Origin: Nitrospinota bacterium
Lineage (GTDB): Bacteria; Nitrospirota; Thermodesulfovibrionia; Thermodesulfovibrionales; UBA1546
Assembly (NCBI GenBank): GCA_018896985.1
Contig: JAHILQ010000068.1
Location: forward strand, 1-6,274
DNA length: 6,274 bases
Reading direction: 5' to 3'
The notes beneath the pieces were generated by a model, which saw only the letters and a program-made list of their open reading frames with translations, was not told the DNA's origin and ran no database searches. The position numbers were made by a program, and so were the translations under genes. This document shows, piece after piece, positions 4,411 through 6,274 of the stretch (its first letter is position 1; the number at the start of each line of letters is the position of its first letter).

Positions 4411-5505
4411 TCAGACAAGAACAGCTTTTCCGGTTAACTCTGCCATCAGATCCTTTACCGATAAAATCCTGTCAACTCTGTGCGCATTCGTGCCCACAGT
4501 ATAGAGAGGCTCTTCTTTGTCCGCATTGTAGTCGGCTGAACTCAGCAGACCGTTGCATATGCAGAAATGGTGCTCGTTGCTTTCTTTTGCAGGGCAGAGA
4601 CTGAATTTGCCTTCTTTGTCCTTAAGCAGAACATAGGTTTTGTTGCATTTTGGCTTTCTCAGTTTCTGCAGGGCAGAGACATACATGGGCGATTGCTTTA
4701 TGACCCTGAAAGGCATACCGCATGGAGAGCCAGGATCGTGCGCAACAATGATATCATCTTCCCTTGCATCAACAACAGCCTGTTTATATTCTACAGTTGC
4801 GCTGCTCTCCTCAGTAGCAAGGAACCGGGTTCCCATCTGCACACCATCAGCGCCCATTTTCATAAATCTGATGATGTCGTCATAGGTATAAATACCTCCT
4901 GCGACAATGACAGGAAAACCTCCGTATTTCTGAGCCATATCTTTCACAGGCGGAAGCAGGTTTTCAAGCCTGTTTTCATCGCTGTCAATCTCGTCCATCT
5001 TAAAGCCGAGATGCCCTCCTGCAAGTGGTCCCTCCAAAACAACGGCATCAGGCCTGTAACCGTTCTTCTCCCATTTCTTGCAGATGATGTCAAGGGCTCT
5101 TGCAGATGACACGATTGGAATAAGCGCAGTATCCTTTGGCGGTTGAATTGTGGGCAGTGTAAGAGGCAGACCTGCGCCCGAAATGATTGCATCTGCGTTT
5201 GCATCAAGAGCGCCTTTCACTGAATCGTTATAATCCCTGACGAGAGCGCGCATAATGTTTATTCCTGCAAAGCCGCCGTTTTCTTTTGCGCGGCAAACCT
5301 CTTCGTATGTAGCTTCGTATGTATTGTATTTTTTCCCCGTTCTCTTTGAGACAAGCCTATCAAGAGCTGCGCTTGATACAATGCCCAGCCCGCCTTCCCT
5401 CGCAACAGCGCTTGCAAGAGGATAAAGGGAAACACCTACGCCCATACCGCCCTGAATAATAGGAAGCGAAATGGCTTTGCCTTTTATGATTAATGGGGAA
5501 AACAT
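4411..5505 (-). CDS. nitronate monooxygenase (2-nitropropane dioxygenase-like) FMN flavoprotein with cysteine-rich C-terminus
   Basis: The family folds as an FMN-binding TIM barrel. Relatives include nitronate monooxygenases, which oxidise alkyl nitronates, and the enoyl-ACP reductase FabK. In the 368-residue frame counted from TTG 5517, visible motifs are PIIQGGMGVGVS (19-30), GINIM (85-89), ISGAGLP (112-118) and GPLAGGHLG with His169, the usual candidate base. The phosphate-binding strands VIVAGGI (203-209) and GVQMGTRFL (225-233) follow. PGSPCGMPFR (262-271) and a tail with C291, C308, C319 and C321 (SLCPAKESNEHHFCICNG) form a cysteine cluster that could bind metal or an Fe-S centre. FabK lacks such a tail and is shorter, so I prefer the nitronate monooxygenase-like subgroup seen in anaerobes; the true substrate is open. 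I chose ATG 5503-5505 because MFSPLIIKGK fits the family start; TTG at 5515-5517 would add four residues. AAGGA (5520-5524) is not ideally placed for either. It converges on rlmI. Confidence 0.85.
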   Translation of the reverse strand: MFSPLIIKGKAISLPIIQGGMGVGVSLYPLASAVAREGGLGIVSSAALDRLVSKRTGKKYNTYEATYEEVCRAKENGGFAGINIMRALVRDYNDSVKGALDANADAIISGAGLPLTLPTIQPPKDTALIPIVSSARALDIICKKWEKNGYRPDAVVLEGPLAGGHLGFKMDEIDSDENRLENLLPPVKDMAQKYGGFPVIVAGGIYTYDDIIRFMKMGADGVQMGTRFLATEESSATVEYKQAVVDAREDDIIVAHDPGSPCGMPFRVIKQSPMYVSALQKLRKPKCNKTYVLLKDKEGKFSLCPAKESNEHHFCICNGLLSSADYNADKEEPLYTVGTNAHRVDRILSVKDLMAELTGKAVLV

Positions 5506-5554
5506 TTGAGAAATCAATTTCCTTAGTCCGTTTATTCTACACTATTTACAGGCA

Positions 5555-5584
5555 TATAAGATACAGTATTTATTGCTTTGTCAA
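5555..5584 (-). promoter_or_regulatory. candidate promoter of the nitronate-monooxygenase-like gene
   Basis: On the minus strand a perfect TTGACA (complement of 5579-5584) is followed by weak -10 candidates: TATCTT at 15 bases (complement of 5558-5563) or CTTATA at 18 bases (complement of 5555-5560). The leader to the chosen ATG would be about 40-45 bases. Confidence 0.35.
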
Positions 5585-5653
5585 TTACAGTCATTAAGAT
5601 TAGATGCAGGTCAAAGGATTTAAGTCAGGCAGTACAGGACTATAAAGTAAAGC

Positions 5654-5743
5654 CTACCCTCTTATAACAACTTTCCTTACTCCACTGATAGAGTAAAGTT
5701 CATCAAGGAGCAGGCGAATGATTATCTCTGTTTCTGAAAGCAT
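5654..5743 (-). pseudogene. 29-codon remnant with an MgtC-like N-terminus
   Basis: On the minus strand, ATG (5741-5743) begins MLSETEIIIRLLL, very like the start of MgtC/SapB membrane proteins. Where the family continues into its first glycine-rich membrane segment (GGLIGLERE-like), this sequence jumps to DELYSISGVRKVVIRG and a TAG. The second part could be the end of the same protein, since some MgtC proteins finish in a small ACT-like domain with a gV..v pattern. If so, the middle is lost in frame. A perfect TATAAT (complement of 5749-5754) stands five bases before the ATG; there is no Shine-Dalgarno. The DNA also folds as a hairpin (TTACTC 5677-5682 with GAGTAA 5691-5696). The alternative is an unrelated tiny peptide or chance frame. 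Confidence 0.3.
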
Positions 5744-5841
5744 AAAAAATTATAACACTTTTTCACGAATTAATGCTTTAATAAAATGCAGGCATACTTA
5801 CAGTTGTATTTATGGCAATCGGGATAAAAATAGTGATAGAG

Positions 5842-5886
5842 TATGCTGGATAGCATAAATTTTCGGCCATTGACCTTATTTATGCT
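5842..5886. promoter_or_regulatory. operator-like inverted repeats around the DUF948 promoter
   Basis: TATGCT occurs at 5842-5847, its complement AGCATA at 5852-5857, and TATGCT again at 5881-5886. The first two form a 6-bp dyad with a GGAT centre. The last two extend to a perfect 9-bp inverted repeat, AGCATAAAT (5852-5860) with ATTTATGCT (5878-5886). The third copy lies between the -35 and -10 boxes, where a bound protein would block RNA polymerase, so a repressor site (with possible looping) is a reasonable reading. Confidence 0.4.
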
Positions 5887-5910
5887 TGTGATATAATTGA
5901 TTTAAGGAGG
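5870..5910 (+). promoter_or_regulatory. sigma-70 promoter and ribosome-binding site of the DUF948 gene
   Basis: TTGACC (5870-5875), a 16-base spacer and a perfect TATAAT (5892-5897) with an extended TGA in front make this the best promoter in the window. AAGGAGG (5904-5910) stands four bases before the ATG at 5915. The predicted start site is near 5904, so the leader would be very short, with the Shine-Dalgarno at or near its 5' end. Confidence 0.75.
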
Positions 5911-5914
5911 GACG

Positions 5915-6274
5915 ATGAACCAGATATGGTTTGCGCTCATGACAATTGCCTTTTTAATAGTTGTGTACTTTCTCGTATATGTGCTTCTTGAACTGAGGAA
6001 GTCGGCAAGAGCGCTCACAGATTTTCTCAGGACAACAGAGGATTCCCTGAAACCTGCGCTGGAAGAACTTCAGCGGACACTGAAAGGCATGAGAAAGGTC
6101 ACTGATGATGTCAATTCTGTCACAGAGGACATAAGGCTGGTATCGGGCAGCGTGAGGGATATCGGACAGAACTTAAAAAAAATAAGCGTGCTTTTAAATG
6201 AAGTCAGCGCGGATGCCATAATAAAGGTTTCGGGATTAAGGGTTGGGATTAGAACAGCGCTTGAAGTCTTAATA
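5915..6274 (+). CDS. DUF948-type membrane-anchored coiled-coil protein, 5' part
   Basis: The frame opens at ATG 5915 and is still open at the window edge, giving exactly 120 codons. An N-terminal hydrophobic segment (residues 4-25, WFALMTIAFLIVVYFLVYVLLE) is a single membrane anchor with the bulk of the protein after it. The region from about 26 to 100 is a heptad-like helix rich in charged and polar residues (EDSLKPALEELQRTLKGM, then VTDDVNSVTEDIRLVSG). This is the pattern of DUF948 proteins, related to Bacillus YoxC/YtxG, which are small general-stress or envelope-associated proteins often encoded next to a YtxH-like protein. The start is fixed by AAGGAGG four bases upstream and a strong promoter. 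Operator-like repeats suggest regulated expression. Molecular function is unknown for the family; the missing C-terminus could not be examined. Confidence 0.75.
   Translation, partial: MNQIWFALMTIAFLIVVYFLVYVLLELRKSARALTDFLRTTEDSLKPALEELQRTLKGMRKVTDDVNSVTEDIRLVSGSVRDIGQNLKKISVLLNEVSADAIIKVSGLRVGIRTALEVLI

Noticed and set aside
4567..5109. 180-codon plus-strand frame
   Set aside because: Antisense shadow of the well-supported flavoprotein gene; no family features.
5301..5323. Tandem CTTCGTATGTA repeat with a 12-base period
   Set aside because: It lies within the flavoprotein gene and encodes the repeated Tyr-Glu-Ala-Thr pattern; too short to be a separate element.

Overview
The window looks like a piece of a bacterial chromosome of moderate to low G+C. 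Its gene content (folK, hisH, an RlmI-type methyltransferase, a cysteine-tailed nitronate-monooxygenase-like flavoprotein, a DUF948 protein) and its short GTCATTC-type dispersed repeats would fit an uncultured anaerobe of the Nitrospirota or the former Deltaproteobacteria. That placement is inference from pattern, not from any search.

Layout. Bases 2-322 hold the 3' part of folK. Almost directly after its stop lies a small mobile-element-like block (325-556), bounded by related 17-bp inverted sequences and containing REP-like GTCATTC/GAATGAC units. A candidate promoter (579-608) leads into an A+T-rich two-gene unit (738-1924). It encodes a zinc-finger-free ComF-like phosphoribosyltransferase and, with an ATGA stop/start overlap, a SLOG/DprA-LOG-like Rossmann protein. 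The 3' end of the second gene runs into a sequence resembling a degraded integron attC site, and the same frame stays open for 48 codons beyond its TGA. On the minus strand is a lone hisH (2131-2745), with no other his gene beside it.

Bases 2746-3200 carry no intact protein gene but are not empty. A 15-bp long-range complementarity (2801-2815 with 2961-2975) encloses further nested helices, so this is either a structured RNA of about 175-225 nt or a miniature inverted-repeat element. It is followed by a promoter-like TATAAT and what looks like a methyltransferase gene (MidA/NDUFAF7 type) reduced to its two ends. Then come an rlmI-like gene (3201-4373, containing a perfect 19-nt palindrome) and, convergently, the nitronate-monooxygenase-like gene (4411-5505, minus strand).

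Bases 5506-5914 contain a promoter for that gene, a second possible scar gene (29 codons, MgtC-like start), and a well-formed promoter with operator-like TATGCT/AGCATA repeats. That promoter drives a DUF948 protein that runs off the window end (5915-6274).

How the genes relate. The housekeeping genes (folate, histidine/purine link, rRNA modification, flavoprotein) do not form one pathway; each appears to have its own promoter. The accessory parts are the phosphoribosyltransferase-SLOG pair, which suggests a nucleotide-based salvage, signalling or conflict function, and the folded element at 2801-3025. These two are the most promising places to look for something undescribed.
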